Notes: generated by a model not told the origin, from the sequence alone. 64,000 bases of DNA from Begonia masoniana (GCA_022432975.1 CM039515.1:20525554-20589553), one strand, 5' to 3'. Positions 9,440 through 21,984 are shown, counted from the first letter of the stretch. Translations and numbers: made by a program.

Positions 9440-11883
9440 TGTAACACCCGGCTTTACGGGATTTTATAATTTCAATATATAATGGTATTTTTGTAAATAT
9501 TTCAATTTAAGTCTGTTTTGCGAAAAGAGAGCTTCATTAGAATCCAAATTATTAATAGGGATTTTAAGAAAATTTCGAGAATTTTAGGAGTTATAACGCT
9601 AAATTACGAGAATTACGTTTATCGTAATATAAAGGACGTTTTAGTAAAAATAGTAAACGGGGTCCGAGTTGTAAACGGACAGTTTTAAATGGACCCTGAC
9701 AATGAGTTGGATATATTGGTGAAATAAGAAAATTTGGAGAAACCGAATCGTTAGCTAAATAACGAAACAAAGGGCGAAACAAATAGAAAATCAAAGGAAG
9801 GGCAAAATGGTAATTTTGCAAAGTAAAATTTAATTAAAAATAACACTTTTCTTTTTTCTTCTCCACCCTTGCGCGACTCCTTCTGCGAAAAACATCTCCA
9901 GGCGACATTGCATCGCCTCCCTCACGGCGTTCTCCTCTCCGTCAACGATTCGTCCTCTGTTCGTCCTCCGTTCTTCACGTTTTCTTCCCCAAACTCGATT
10001 CTATGTAGGATTCGATGGTTTTAGAAAGATTATTCGTAGTTTTCGAAGCGCATAATGGTTAGGATTTCGTTTAGAATTTTGTCGAAATAGCCGGGTTATG
10101 TTAGAAATCATTAGGTTTATCAAATTTGAGGCTTTTGATGGAAGATTGAGAGTTTTATTGGAATGTGGTGTAAGTTTTGTGGATTGGAAAAGTGAGAAAC
10201 TCCATTAATGGAGGCTTAGAGATTGGTGAGCGTAAATTGCTCGACAAAATGCCCGAGAGAAGTAAATTAGAGTTTTAGGAAATTTTCTTTAGTTAAGAGA
10301 TTCTTTAGTTTACGAAATTTCATTATTTAGGCTCGATTTTGATAAAGGACAATGTGAAATTTTCTAGGTGACCAAAGCCCGTAGACGGAGCTCGGTGCGC
10401 TAAGGACGACAGGTAAGTTCTCGTGACTTACTGTGGCCGATTGGCCTACACCATAAGTCGAGTTTTGTTGTTGAGGATATTTGGTGAAATGTATGTTTTT
10501 ACGCTTTGGCTGGGTAGTTTAGGTTTAGTTGTTTTATAGGTTATGCTTTTATGATATTTTGATGGTATCGATATTTTGTTTGTGTTATGTTATGCATTTA
10601 ATTGTCATGCATCATCGTTTTACAAATGTCACAAAAATGGATTTATGCATGAAGTTTATGAAAGAAAATGAAATGAGACGACTGAAACGAGATGACTAAG
10701 ACGACTGAAACGAGATGACTGAGACGACTGAAATGAGACGACTAAGACGACTGATACTGAATGATAAATGAAATGAATGGACTGAATTAACGAAAATTGC
10801 ATATACATGTTCATGCATTGTCACTTACGTAGAATTTACTGAGATTTATTCTCATAGGTGTCTTTATGGTGTAGGTGATTCCGAAACAGGTGAGGATGAA
10901 ATCCCTCCACTCGAGGAACGATGCAGTTGAAGGAGGATGACCCGTGGGAGTGCGCTGGGTAGTCGACGCTCCTTTTGACCCGTGGGGATGTAGGTAAAGG
11001 TTTTGGGGATTTAATTGATACAAACGTAGGAAATATTATATAGTTAGAAACATTTTAGGATGTTTGGTTCTGGATAGTGGATAGGTTATGTTTTGAGTTT
11101 GTTTTTAAAACGTTTTGGAAATGTATTTTGTAAATATTTGGTATTAGGGAAATGTTTAGTTTTTAAACCGAACCACGCAGTTCGTTTTTACGAAAACAGG
11201 TTATGTTTTAATTGAGTTTTGAGTCGTTATTTCGGGTGATTGATGAAGTGAGGAAAGATGAGATTTTGAGTGAGTTATGTTGGATGTAGGTGAAATTGTG
11301 TTGAAGAATTGTTAAGTTATGTTTATGGTTGTAGGAGCATGAAGGGTAAATGAAAGAAAGGAAAAAGAGAAAGGAAGGGACAGGGGCGCCGAGCTCTCTG
11401 GAAAAAATTCCAGAGAGCTTGGCGATCGATCGCCTAGGGGGTGGCGATCGATCGCCTCCCTCTCCTTGGTCGCGCCCAGCGATCGCCTCACCAGGCGATC
11501 GCTAGGCAATTGGGGGCGATAGTCGATGGGCAATTGATCGCCTGCTTTGGGCGATCGATCGCCCCTCGTTGTTTTCATCAGGCGATCGATCGCCTGTTTT
11601 AGGCTATCGATCGCCCCTGCCTATTAGAGACGAAAATCCCTTTTTGCCCCCTGTTTCGTCGGTTTTCACTGCTTCATACGTTTTTAAGTTTTTATTAAGT
11701 TTTATTTTAATTGTTTTAAAGTTTTATTAAATGGTTTTCAAAATAGATTCGAACGTCGTTAACAATTTCTATTCCGATTTCAATTTCGACTTCACAAGTT
11801 TTAATTCCGCTTAAAGGCAATTAAAGTTATTAGGATAAAAAAAATAATACAGAAAAATTAGGATACGGGTAAGGGTCGCTACA
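9440..11883 (+). repeat. Solo LTR, family C (TSD GTTTT)
   Basis: Begins TGTAACACCCGGCTTTACGG and ends GGGTCGCTACA, with GTTTT at both 9435-9439 and 11884-11888. It splits the G1 gag frame. Length 2444 bp. Same family as the LTRs at 12680-15199 and 22007-24532 and the solo LTR at 27730-30233. Contains GTAAGT (10413-10418) followed by TTGGCCTACACC, a GACGACTGAAACGAGATGAC short tandem stretch (about 10670-10760), GGTGTAGGTGA (about 10868-10878) and the hairpin array at 11412-11615. Confidence 0.93.
11412..11615 (+). repeat. GGCGA-N4-TCGCC hairpin array in LTR C
   Basis: Several copies of the 14-bp palindrome GGCGATCGATCGCC and near copies, some extended to GGGCGATCGATCGCCC. Stems are GGCGA/TCGCC around a TCGA centre. 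The array lies 270-470 bp before the LTR 3' end. Confidence 0.9.
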
Positions 11884-12020
11884 GTTTTCTCCACCACCAA
11901 TGCAAATGGGGAATTATTGGAGGTAATGAGACGGATGTCCTTGAGTATCTCCACCCTTAACCCTTGGATGATCTTTTCGTCCCTTCATTCGATAAAAGTA
12001 TTCTCACATGAAATATTAGA
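11884..12020 (-). pseudogene. G1 gag middle fragment
   Basis: The minus strand reads RDEKIIQGLRVEILKDIRL then SNNSPFALVVEKT, which joins in frame across the solo LTR to FAEQGEND at 9439. This is the retrotransposon gag region just after the capsid block (the E-K-x-x-x-F-x-x-GL pattern). One stop is present before RDEK. No gag sense is visible beyond about 12020. Confidence 0.75.
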
Positions 12021-12099
12021 TTCACCATGAAGTTTTTATCTCTGTAAATTATTTAATTTTCAGATGGAGGCTTGTGGCGGCAAAATAAAAGACTTCCAC
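12021..12099 (+). other. Unassigned sequence left of the assembly gap
   Basis: AT-rich, then a pyrimidine run ending TTTAATTTTCAG followed by ATGGAGGCTTGTGGCGGCAA. This resembles an intron acceptor and an exon start, but only 36 bases remain before the gap and I recognise no protein. It may equally be part of the fragment that carries LTR E. Confidence 0.4.
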
Positions 12100-12199
12100 N
12101 NNNNNNNNNNNNNNNNNNNNNNNNNNNNNNNNNNNNNNNNNNNNNNNNNNNNNNNNNNNNNNNNNNNNNNNNNNNNNNNNNNNNNNNNNNNNNNNNNNN
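12100..12199. other. Assembly gap (100 N)
   Basis: Exactly 100 unknown bases, the conventional length for a gap of unknown size. The left (12021-12099) and right (12200 on) flanks may not be neighbours at this distance, which affects how LTR E should be read. Confidence 0.99.
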
Positions 12200-12679
12200 C
12201 TGGAAAAAACATTGCAGTTTCGGGTTTGGTATTATTAGCTCAATCTAATGGTTTTCAATTGTTAAATGGTTTTGACATGTTAAAGTAGACATCTTGAGTG
12301 AACTATGAGCTTTGGAATTGAAGCATGTAGATATGTGTATCATAAGTTATGAAGTTTTGAAGTTAATGTACAATATTAGTTATATTCTAAATTTTTTTTC
12401 ATGGGATGGTTAGATTGGTTTCATTATGTTCAAAACCACTACGATTGGATGCTCGGGTTGAGTATGTGTGCATGTACATTCTCCTTCGGGAACCTTTGAA
12501 TTTAGAATTTGATCAAATTGGATGTTATACTTGATCTAAATTGTCAGGATGCTAATGGTATAATGTATGCGTTATAGGTTTTCAAGTTACAAGAATTATT
12601 GATCAAGTTGCTATAAATTGTATTAAGAACCTAAGATAAGTGATGTTGTATGTGTTTGACCAATTGGCCTACATCACAA
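12200..12679 (+). repeat. LTR E, left part (Gypsy)
   Basis: Unassigned up to about 12600. It then shows GATAAGTGATG followed by GACCAATTGGCCTACATCAC, which corresponds to the GTAAGT...CCTACATCAC module of the other Gypsy LTRs. Interrupted at 12679 by the C-family element (TSD CACAA at 12675-12679). It continues at 24538-24607 and 47865-48653, where it ends in front of a PBS. The start of this LTR is not visible, being at or left of the gap. Confidence 0.7.
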
Positions 12680-15199
12680 TGTAATATCCGACTTTACGGG
12701 ATATTATTATTTTAATTTATTGTGTTATTTTTGTAAATATGTCAAAATATGTCCGTTTTGCGAAAAGAAAGCGTTATTAGAATCCTAACAATTTATATGA
12801 ATTTTAAGAAATTTATGGGATTTTTCGGTGTAATAACGCTATATTTCGAGTAATTACGTTTCTCGTAATATAAATGACGTTTTAGTAAAAATAGTAAACG
12901 AGATCCGATTTGCGAACGGACAATTTTAATAAATCCCAAGTAATAAGTTGGACTTATTGGTGAAATAAGGAGATTTGGTGGAATCGAATAGCTAATTAAT
13001 TAACGAAACAAACGACGAAACGAATATAAAAACAATACAAGGGCAAAACGGTAATCTGCCAAATCAATATTATAAAATAACAAAAATCTTTTCTTTCTCC
13101 TCACTTCTTCTCTGCCATCGCGAAAACACCAGAGAGCATTCTATGTTTTCCCCGCAGCGATTCAACCTTTCCGACCTCCGTTTTTACTCCGTTCGTCTTC
13201 CGTTCTTCACGTTTTCTCCTCCAATCGACGCTCTAGGTATGAATCTATAGTTTTAGAGCGTTAGTTTTCGATTTTTAGAAAGTTATACGCTTAGGTTAAA
13301 CGATTAGGGTTTTGATAAAAACGCGATTTAGGGTTCGAAATTTATAGATTTGCCGTAATTAAGGATATAGTGAACGTATTGGACGTTATTGGACGAAGTT
13401 AAATTGATTTTTGGAAAAAGTTAAAAATTGGAGAATTTTCGGGTTTTTAGGAAAACTCGTTAATTGTGATTTTAAACTATCGAACACTAATTGGTGGTTT
13501 AAATGCTTCAATTAGTTAAGTTAGAACTTTTAGGAATTTTCTTAATTAAGGATTTTGTTAGTTTGGCGTTAAGTTGTTTAAACTCGTTTTAACGTCAATT
13601 TTGGTGGAATTGTCTAGGTGAACAACGCTCGTGGACGGAGCTTGAGCTGCAACGGACACGAGGTAAGTTCTCGTGATCTTCTCTGGCCGATTGACCTACA
13701 CCATACGTCAAAGTCGTCTCGAGGAGTTTTGACGACGTGTATGTTTAAATTGTTTTGGTTGGGTAGTTAGGATTAGTTCTGTATAGGTTATGCTTTTAAT
13801 TGCTTTATTGTCTCGATGGTACGAATCATGTATGTTTACTTTATGTCATATCGAACTGTTCACGCATCACATGTTTTAAAAGAACATAGAAAATGAATTT
13901 CCGCACGATATTTTAAAGAAAATGGCGATGTGGCCTGGAGAGGGGCTTGACCTATTGTGAAGATCGACTACGGGTTTGTCACAATACCACATCTATTATG
14001 TACTCATAGAGTTATACAGTTATAGGTCATGCGAGATGGGGCTCAGGCACGGCTGTACGCGTTGTAAGCGTGTACCCCCCTTCTCTAGCTGGAAAGAGTA
14101 GTCCGACCACTGGATGTGCTCTCTCCGGTTAGGGGGCTGAGATCTCGGTGACACCCACAAAGTAAAGATAAAGAAAATGCTGCATGATTTCTGAACTCCA
14201 CAGCATGCATTTACATTTATAAGAGCTTGCTGAGATTTTTATCTCATAGTGTGTCTGTATGGTGTAGGTGACTTCGACATAGGTGAGGATGAGATCCCTC
14301 CACCTGAGGAGTGATGCAGTTGACGGAGGATGGTCGCGGGAGTGTGTTGGCGCAGTCGAGGCGCATTTTGACCCGTGGGACTCATGGTTAGGTGTTTTGT
14401 GGATTTTTGGGAATTGTCGGGCTAATGGTTGTATAGAAACATTTTAGGGTGTTTGGTTCTGATAGTGGATATGTTTGAAGTTTTAAACGTTTTTGGAAAC
14501 CTGTTTTATAAACTGCTTTTGTAAAGTTTTCATTGGAACTGCGTGGTAATTTAAAACAGTTGTCGATTTTTAAACATATCCACGCAGTTCGTTTTTACGA
14601 AAGTTTAACTTATATTTAGGCCGTTTAGTTAGAATTGCTAATTTGTGAAGTGAGTTAAGTTTTGTTGAAATGTTAGAGTTTATGGTGTGCAAGAATTGAA
14701 GAATGCATGAAGAAAAAGGTGAAGTATTGCTCTCTGAAATTTCGGATTCCAGAGAGCATTTGTATGAAAAATAAAGGAGAAAGACAAAGAAGAAAGTGGC
14801 GATTGGGCGCGGGAGGTGAGGGGCGACTGATCGCCCCTCCTTGTCTTGATACAGCGACCGATCGCTGGCACAGAGGGGCGACTGATCGCCCCTGCTGTTT
14901 GGTGCATCAGCGATTGATCTCCTGCATTTGGAGATCGATCGCCCCTCCCCTTTGGTCACGGCTTTGACTGTTTTGCCCTCCCCTTTTATTTGTTTTGTTT
15001 TAAATTGATTTTAAGTGTTTTAATTAATTGTTATTTAATTAGTTTTGTGATTTGTTTTAAATGATTTGAAGACTAGATTTTAATTCCGACTTAAATTTTG
15101 ATTTTGATTTCAATTAGATTTTCGCCTAGAGTTTATTTAAAGTATAGGGATAAAAAAAAATATGTACGGGAAATTGGGTACAGTATTAGGGTCGCTACA
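12680..15199 (+). repeat. 5' LTR of the C-family element
   Basis: Begins TGTAATATCC and ends GGGTCGCTACA, 2520 bp. Ordered landmarks are GTAAGT at 13663-13668 followed by a CCTACACC block, a GCATCACATGTTTT block near 13865, GGTGTAGGTGA at about 14261-14271, and the hairpin array at 14815-14950. Next to the 3' LTR (22007-24532) most of the length reads alike with scattered substitutions and small indels. Confidence 0.94.
14815..14950 (+). repeat. Hairpin array in the 5' LTR of the C element
   Basis: AGGGGCGACTGATCGCCCCT occurs at about 14816 and again near 14874, with GCGACCGATCGC and GGAGATCGATCGCCCC variants between and after. The GGCGA/TCGCC stem is kept while the four central bases differ from those in the solo LTR at 9440. 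The matching array in the 3' LTR is at 24148-24280. Confidence 0.9.
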
Positions 15200-15204
15200 A
15201 GTTA

Positions 15205-15216
15205 TGGTATCAGAGC
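15205..15216 (+). other. Primer binding site, initiator tRNA-Met (C element)
   Basis: TGGTATCAGAGC lies 5 bases after the 5' LTR end and is complementary to the 3' end of plant initiator tRNA-Met. A GTAAGT splice-donor-like site follows at 15288-15293. Confidence 0.93.
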
Positions 15217-15299
15217 ACCCGGGTTTTAAAATCGGTTCTGTAGACTGCTCGACTGCACAGCCACTACGCGGACATTCTTCATCAACTGTAAGTATGTTT

Positions 15300-17408
15300 T
15301 GTAGCACCCGGTTTAATCACAATCTAATTATTTAATCAAATCGTGAGATATTATTTTTATGGAGGATTAATGACTAGGTTAATGTATGACTAAGGGAGGG
15401 CAGTATGGTAATCTGATAGTAATAAAGGTTAACGCATTTAAGGGAAATGTTATTGAAGTAGCCACCACTGTTTTATTTCATTTCCTCTCTATTCTCAGCT
15501 CCTCAGCTTAGCAGAACGCGATAGGAGACCCCCTTCGACTTTCTCCAGCGATTTCCTCCGAACTTGGTGAGTTTTGCTTCTATTTCTTGCTACATTGTAT
15601 CTATCGTTGGTAGGAGGGATGATAAATGAGGTTTTGAGAAGGCGGTAAGCGAGTGGTGGTTTCGGTTTAAGTTGAAATCGGGAATGCACAATGACTAGAG
15701 TTTCCAAAACAGTTTCCCTTAGATTTCTAGTGGTTTAGAATGAAAATTAGAGGAAATTTAATGTATGCTCTGTCTATGGTTTTAGGTTCGAGTAATACCC
15801 GAAGTAGCTTGCAACCAAGTTTTTCCAGGAGACCAGGTAAGTAGAGTTTGCATGTGTCTTCGGGCCTACATCACAAAACAGTAGGATTTATGTATGCATG
15901 AATGCATGTTTCTTTTCAGTCGCCATGCATCATATTTTGAAGGAAAACGAAAATGAATTTACATGAAGTAGCATGGTGAGACGTGAACAGATTGCAACAG
16001 TATACTTTTAAGGGAATTAATCCGCCCCTTAATCGAACATATGGATACATACCTTGGGAAAATTGATCCATCGCCCATTGTATCAGGGATCAAATCAGCT
16101 GTTAAGGGAACTAATCCGCCCCTTAATTGAATATATGGATACATACCTTGGGAAAACTGATCCATCTCCCATTGTATCAGGGATCATCAGACCAGTGAAC
16201 GAATGCAACATAACTGAGGAATGAAAGTAGAAACTGCATATTTAGGATTTACATTTCAGTACATATTTCATTCCTTGCTTTGCTTACTTAGCATTAAGCT
16301 AATAGATGAGTTTTGTGATGTAGGTGAAGAGGTTACTGCAGGTGAATTTCCTGTGTGCACAGATGAGTAGATGTGGTTGGAGGGGTACATTCATGCTCCG
16401 GTCTGGTAAACTGATGAGGCGGGTTAACTGATGTCAGTAGTTGTGAAGGTCTAGTTGATAATGATTCAATCTGAGTACATTGAGTTTTCATGACAGTAGT
16501 GGTTGCAACCTTTTGAATTAGTTTTGAGAATTCCTGACATTAGTGTTCTGTTGGATTTTAAAATGCTGTTTTTACTGAATTTGAATGCAATGATTTAAAT
16601 TGTCTCTGAATGGTTTTTGGTAAAATGCTTAAGTCCTTCTGATAGTCGGAACTTTCTCGGTTTACAGTAAAGTTTACTGCCATGTTGTTTAGTCCATCGG
16701 CAGGAGTCGAGTAATTTACCTATCGGATAATGTAGAGCTCTTAAGCTACCGGTAGATATTCTCTATCGGTAGATGTTTTAAGGAGTCATGTGAGGTGCAC
16801 GTGTCCACCGGTAGATATTCTCTATCGGTAGATGTTTTAAGGAGTCATGTGAGGTGCACGTGTCCACCGGTAGACATTCTCTATCGGTAGATGTTTTAAG
16901 GAGTCATGTGAGGTGCACGTGTCCATCGGTAGATATTCTCTATCGGTAGATGTTTTAAATGACCACGTGAGAAGCACGTAACGGTAGATCCGAGGCGCAA
17001 GACTTGTCGTTTTGTGAACGGTAGATATTGGATAACTGAATTATCCAACTGACGTCATCGGTAGAAGCCTCCTACTTCTTGTTTCTGCTTCTTCCGTTGA
17101 CTTTGTCCATCGGCAGATGCGTTTGACTTCTGCGACCCCTCAAGTATTCCACGGTTTAAATTTTTATCTCCCATTTGCCTACTGTTTCTTAACATTCCCA
17201 ACGATTATTTCAACAATGTTTATTTCACAGTTTTGGTTAACTCCATTGTTGTTCAAATGATTTCCGCTGCAAATTTTTAAATGTTTTGAGTTTTTAGAAA
17301 AATGTCAAATTTTGACTGTCGAGTGAAGATTTAAATTAATCAAAAAATTTCTTAGTCATGTTCGAGCATTGAGTAGCGAACCGAGTTCAGAAAACTCGGG
17401 GCGTTACA
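15300..17408 (+). repeat. Solo LTR, family A (TSD TGTTT)
   Basis: Begins TGTAGCACCCGGTTTAATCA and ends CTCGGGGCGTTACA, with TGTTT at 15295-15299 and 17409-17413. Inserted in the untranslated leader of the C element. Length 2109 bp. Same family as the LTRs of the complete element at 49805-58853, here in plus orientation. Landmarks are GTAAGT (15837-15842) followed by CGGGCCTACATCAC, the roughly 90-bp duplicated hairpin block (16010-16195), GATGTAGGTGA (about 16318-16327), and a 59-bp array (16740-16985). Confidence 0.94.
16740..16985 (+). repeat. 59-bp tandem array in solo LTR A
   Basis: Four units of 59 bp containing ACCGGTAGATATTCTCTATC, GGTAGATGTTTTAAGGAGTC and GTGAGGTGCACGTGTCC. Each unit carries a CACGTGTC box, the core of plant ABA-response elements. 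Further CGGTAGA copies continue to about 17120. Confidence 0.92.
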
Positions 17409-17413
17409 TGTTT

Positions 17414-17486
17414 ATAGCTTTATTTGATTTCATTTTTTTTATATAGAGTATTTGTTTAACTTTTATAGGAGTTATTTATAAAAATA
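17414..17486 (+). other. Leader of the C element before gag
   Basis: AT-rich, with a pyrimidine-rich stretch ending TTTTATAG at about 17462-17469 that could be a splice acceptor partner for the GTAAGT at 15288. The gag frame then opens without an ATG. Confidence 0.5.
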
Positions 17487-20400
17487 GTGCGTCAAGGCAA
17501 TGACCGAGACGACCGAGATGATACGATAGACACCCTCAAGGATTTTATTGCCCAGCAGTCCCAGTATATGGAGCGACATGCTCAGCAGATGGAGAGACAG
17601 TCCCAGCAGCTGGGTACTATGATAGACCGAGAGGGTACTAGAGCTCGGGAGGCAGCTATTTCGGGTAACCGTGGGATGGAGAAATTCCAGAAGCTCCAGC
17701 CCGTTATCTTTAACGGACAGTCTACGGATCCCTCTTCAGCTGAGGAATGGATTCGCACCATGGAGGACATGCTGGCCTATGCGAGCATTGAGGACGGAGA
17801 GAAGGTGGCGTTGGTGACTTACCACCTAGCGTTAGATGCTCGGTTTTGGTGGGATTCCGTCAAGACGACCACCGATGTGACGATTATGGGATGGGAGAGA
17901 TTCAGAGAGTTGTTCTATGATAAGTATTTCAGCCATACAGTACGGGAGGCGAAGATGGTTGAATTTATGCAGTTGCGGCAGGTTAGTTCTATTGCCGAGT
18001 ATGTGACGAAGTTTGAAGCCCTTTCTCGATTCGCGCCACGTCAGGTCAGCGTTAATGAGGACAAGGTACGCCGATTTTTACAGGGACTTAGTCAGGAATT
18101 CCGGATGCGTCTTACTATATCTGGAGTACGAAATGTATCATATGACGAGATTGTGGCCAGGGCGCTTGATATTGAGACAGTTGATAGAGATTCTGTCAAA
18201 CCGAGGGAGCTATCTAAGGGCTTCTTCCGAGAGATCCGTCCTCAGTCACTGAACCGAGGTTGGCAACCTAGAGCACAGCCCCAACAGCAACAGAGGGGTG
18301 TTAAAAGACCTCTTGAGGGAGGTAATGATCGGGGTAAAGGGAAACAGATACAGGGGACTTCTCAGATACCTTTTTGCCCTAAATGCCAGAGGGAACACAC
18401 TGGCCAGTGCAGATTGGGCACGAGTGTGTGCTATCGGTGTGGAGACGATGGCCATTTCGTCAGAGATTGTCCGAAGCTCGGCCGAGATCTGTCAGGCGGT
18501 GATCAGAGGAGAGTTATGCCGAGGATCTTCGCATTTATTGAGCCTGGCGATGTCGACGACGAAGCTCAGCCTTCTGTGATAGCAGGTACTATATTGATTA
18601 TGGGCACAGCTGTATTTACTTTGATGGATACAGGAGCTACGTACTCCTTTATATCGACAGCTTGCATGTCTAAACTGGGGTTAGAGTCTAAGCTATCAGA
18701 GTATGAGTATAGAGTGATGCTGCCTTCGGGAGAGCATATGCAGTCGGATCGTATTCTCCGGGGCAATGTCGTCTCAGTGGGAGATATTACCCTCTATGCT
18801 TGCTTGATAGTTATGAGCATAGAGCGGTATGATCTTATCTTAGGGATGAATTGGCTTTCACAGCATTTCGCCACCATCGATTGTCGATCCGGGATTGTGG
18901 CCTTTCGACCCCCGGGTAAAGCTGAATTTTCTTATCAGGCGATGAACCGATTGAGTGGATCGCCTATTTCTTATTCCATGAAGGTCAACGAGCAGTTTAA
19001 AGGTGCGTGCTCTATTTATTTGGCCTCATTATTTGATGTTCAGTTACTCAGCGGAGTAAAGCCGAGTGACATTCCCATAGTCAGAGAGTTCTCTGAGATA
19101 TTCCTTGATGATCTTCCCGGGTTACCGCCAGACCAGGAGATTGAGTTTACTATTGATGTTTATCCAAATGCCGCGCCAAGGTTTAAGAACCCATATCGGT
19201 TGGCACCAGCCGAGTTAAAAGAGCTGAAGACTCAGCTTGATGAGTTGTTAGAGAAAGGTTTTATTCGACCCAGCGTTTCACCCTGGGGTGCGCCCGTTCT
19301 GTTTGTCAAGAAGAAAGACGGGACCCTCAGAATGTGCATCGATTACAGAGAGTTGAACAAATTGACGGTGAAGAATAAATATTCGTTGCCCCGGATTGAT
19401 GACCTATTTGATCAGCTACAGGGTGCCCGAGTATTTTCCAGGATTGACCTACGCTCGAGTTACTATCAGTTGAAGGTCCGGAAGGAAGATGTACAGAAAA
19501 CGGTTTTCCGAATGAGGTATGGGCATTATGAGTTCCTTGTCATGTCTTTTGGACTTACTAATGCCCCTGCAGTGTTTATGGATTTGATGAACCGTGTCTT
19601 CAAGAAGTATCTGGACAAGTTCATTGTGGTTTTCATCGACAATATCTTGATTTATTCTAAAGATGAAGGAAGAGCACGAGGAGCATCTGAGGATTGTTCT
19701 GAGGATTCTGAGTCAACGCCAGTTATATCCAAAGTTTTCTAAATGCGAGTTTTGGCTAGATAGAGTGAGCTTCCTTGGCCATATTATATCGCAGGATGAA
19801 GTTTCTGTGGATCCGAGCAAAATTCAGGTGGTCAGAGATTGGCCAGAGCCGAAGAACGTACGTGAGGTGCGTGGATTTCTCGGATTAGCTGGTTATTATT
19901 AGAAGTTTATGGAGGGATTTTCGAAGATCGCAGTTCCTCTTTCACGATTGACTCGGAAGAACGAGAAGTTTATATGGTCGGCTGCTTGTGACGATAGTTT
20001 TATGGAGTTAAAGCAGAGATTGACCACCGCTCCAGTATTGGCGCTACCTATTGAAGGTGACAAGTTTAGTATTTATTGTGATGCGTCTGGAGTTGGACTC
20101 GGTTGTGTATTGATGCAGGAGGGGAGAGTTATTGCTTATGCTTCTCGGCAGTTGAAGCCGTACGAGCAGAATTACCCTACGCATGACCTTGAGTTAGCAG
20201 CTGTGGTCTTCGCACTGAAGATATGGAGACATTATTTATATGGGCAGCAGTGCGAGATATTTTCCGACCACAAGAGCTTGAAGTATTTATTTACGCAGAA
20301 GGAGCTGAATATGCGACAGAGACGATGGCTCGAGTTTGTCAAAGATTATGATTTTGATATCAAGTACCATCTAGGAAAGGCGAACAAGGTTGCTGATGCT

Positions 20401-21966
20401 TTGAGTAGAGTGCCTTCTACGAGTCAGCCTTCGCTAGCAGCAATGTCAGTTACGCTGCGGTCTGAGATCGAGAGGTTCGATGTGGAGATAGTGGCAGAGT
20501 TGTCCAATATGCTCACCAACATTTCTCTCAGGCCGACCATTCTGGATAGGATACGCGAAGCTCAGCAGAATGATATGGAGTGTGAGGAGCTTCGATTGAG
20601 CATGACGTTAGGAGACTCGTCGGATTTTCATTTATCAGATGATGGTATTCTACAGTTCAGGCATAGGTGGTACGTGCCTAACGACGAGAATCTGAAGAAT
20701 GAGATATTGGCCAAGGCACACTCTTCTACATATTCTGTGAACCCGGGAAGTACTAAGATGTACCGGGACTTAAAACAACACTTCTGGTGGCCGAACATGA
20801 AGAGAGAGGTCGCCAAGTACGTTGAAACCTGTTTAGTCTGTCAACAGGTAAAAGCAGAGCACCAGAGACCGGCCGGAACATTACAGCCACTGCCGATTCC
20901 GGAGTGGAAATGGGAGCAGATCTCCATGGATTTCATTGTGGGGCTCCCGAGGACGACGAAGGGCCATGACGGCATATGGGTTATCGTGGACAGATTGACG
21001 AAGTCAGCCCACTTCTTATCTGTGAAGATGACATCTTCTATGGATCAGCTCGCCGAGCTTTATGTGCAGGAGATTGTCAGACTTCATGGAGTGCCAGTTT
21101 CGATAGTCTCAGATCGTGATCCGAGATTTACTTCGAAGTTGTGGAAGAGTTTGCACAAAGCTATGGGGACTCAGCTTAATTTCAGCACGGCATTTCATCC
21201 TCAGACTGATGGACAGACAGAGAGGACTAATCAGATTCTCGAGGATATGCTCAGAGCCTGTGTGCTGGAGTTTCAGGGATCGTGGTGCAGGTATTTGCCA
21301 CTGATCGAGTTCTCCTATAATAACAACGTCCAGGCTACCATCGGCATGGCTCCGTACGAGGCGCTGTATGGTCGGAAGTGTAGGTCTCTGTTATATTGGG
21401 ACGAGGTTGGTGAGGCCAGCATCGTTGGTCCAGAGATCCTACAGCAAACGGCAGAGAAGATTACCATTATCCGACAGCGTATTGAGATAGCTCAGAGCCA
21501 ACAGAAGAGCTATGCTGACAAGAGACGGCGAGAGCTAGAGTTCGAAGAAGGCGACGAGGTTTACCTTAAAGTTTCTTCGTTCAAAGGCGTTATGAGATTT
21601 GGAAGGAGGGGCAAGTTAAACCCTCGTTATGTGGGGCCCTTTCCTATTCTGAAGAGGATTGGGAAGATGGCGTACAGATTAGAGCTTCCAGCTTCTATGG
21701 AGGGTATCCATGACGTGTTTCATGTGTCTATGCTTCGAAAATGTTTGCGTGATCCGTCGCATATCGTGGAGGCAACAGAGATCGAGGTACAGCCTACCTT
21801 GACTTATGAGGAGAGGCCGGTACGTATTTTGGAGTCTTCCATCAAGGTATTGCGCAACAATGAGATTTCGCTAGTTAAAGTTATATGGCGGAACCACGAG
21901 GTGGAAGAAGCTACCTGGGAGAGACAGCATGATATGATGTCTAGATATCTTGAGCTATTTGTGTAA
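17487..21966 (+). pseudogene. Gag-pol polyprotein of the C element (frameshift plus stop)
   Basis: Gag (about 17487-18500) has the retrotransposon gag capsid block and knuckle [14 protein letters not shown]. Protease active site DTGA lies near 18628. RT runs from about 19180, with YRELNKL and [10 protein letters not shown]. Its catalytic FIDD is changed to FIDN (FIDNILIYS, about 19633-19660). A frameshift follows at about 19662, and a TAG stop at 19903-19905 replaces a residue after LAGYY. From 19909 come RNase H ([21 protein letters not shown]), integrase (zinc module near 20740-20850, [29 protein letters not shown]) and a chromodomain ending SRYLELFV. The open frame starts at a GTG; the first in-frame ATG is residue 28 (17568), so the true start may have mutated or lie in a spliced leader. 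Confidence 0.94.
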
Positions 21967-21984
21967 TTAAATTTTGTGGACAAA

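Larger units (their letters stand above)
4219..12020 (-). mobile_element. G1 internal region, Tekay/Del-type Ty3/Gypsy chromovirus (decayed)
   Basis: Minus-strand Gypsy body in the order gag, protease, RT, integrase, chromodomain, read from about 12020 down to 4219 and interrupted by solo LTRs at 9440-11883 and 4653-7390. The second half of RT, all RNase H and the first half of integrase are missing, replaced by an unrelated stretch at 7683-8105. The gag N-terminal half does not follow above 12020. A matching minus-strand gag N-terminus is at 48885-49283, which I take as the other side of a large insertion into G1. Confidence 0.75.

Noticed and set aside
11412..11615. CGATCGATCG palindromes as a replication origin or restriction-linked array
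   Set aside because: They recur at a fixed place in every C-family LTR with stem covariation, which fits an LTR structural element better.
12064..12288. 74-codon ORF across the gap
   Set aside because: More than a third of it is unknown sequence, so the frame across the Ns is meaningless.
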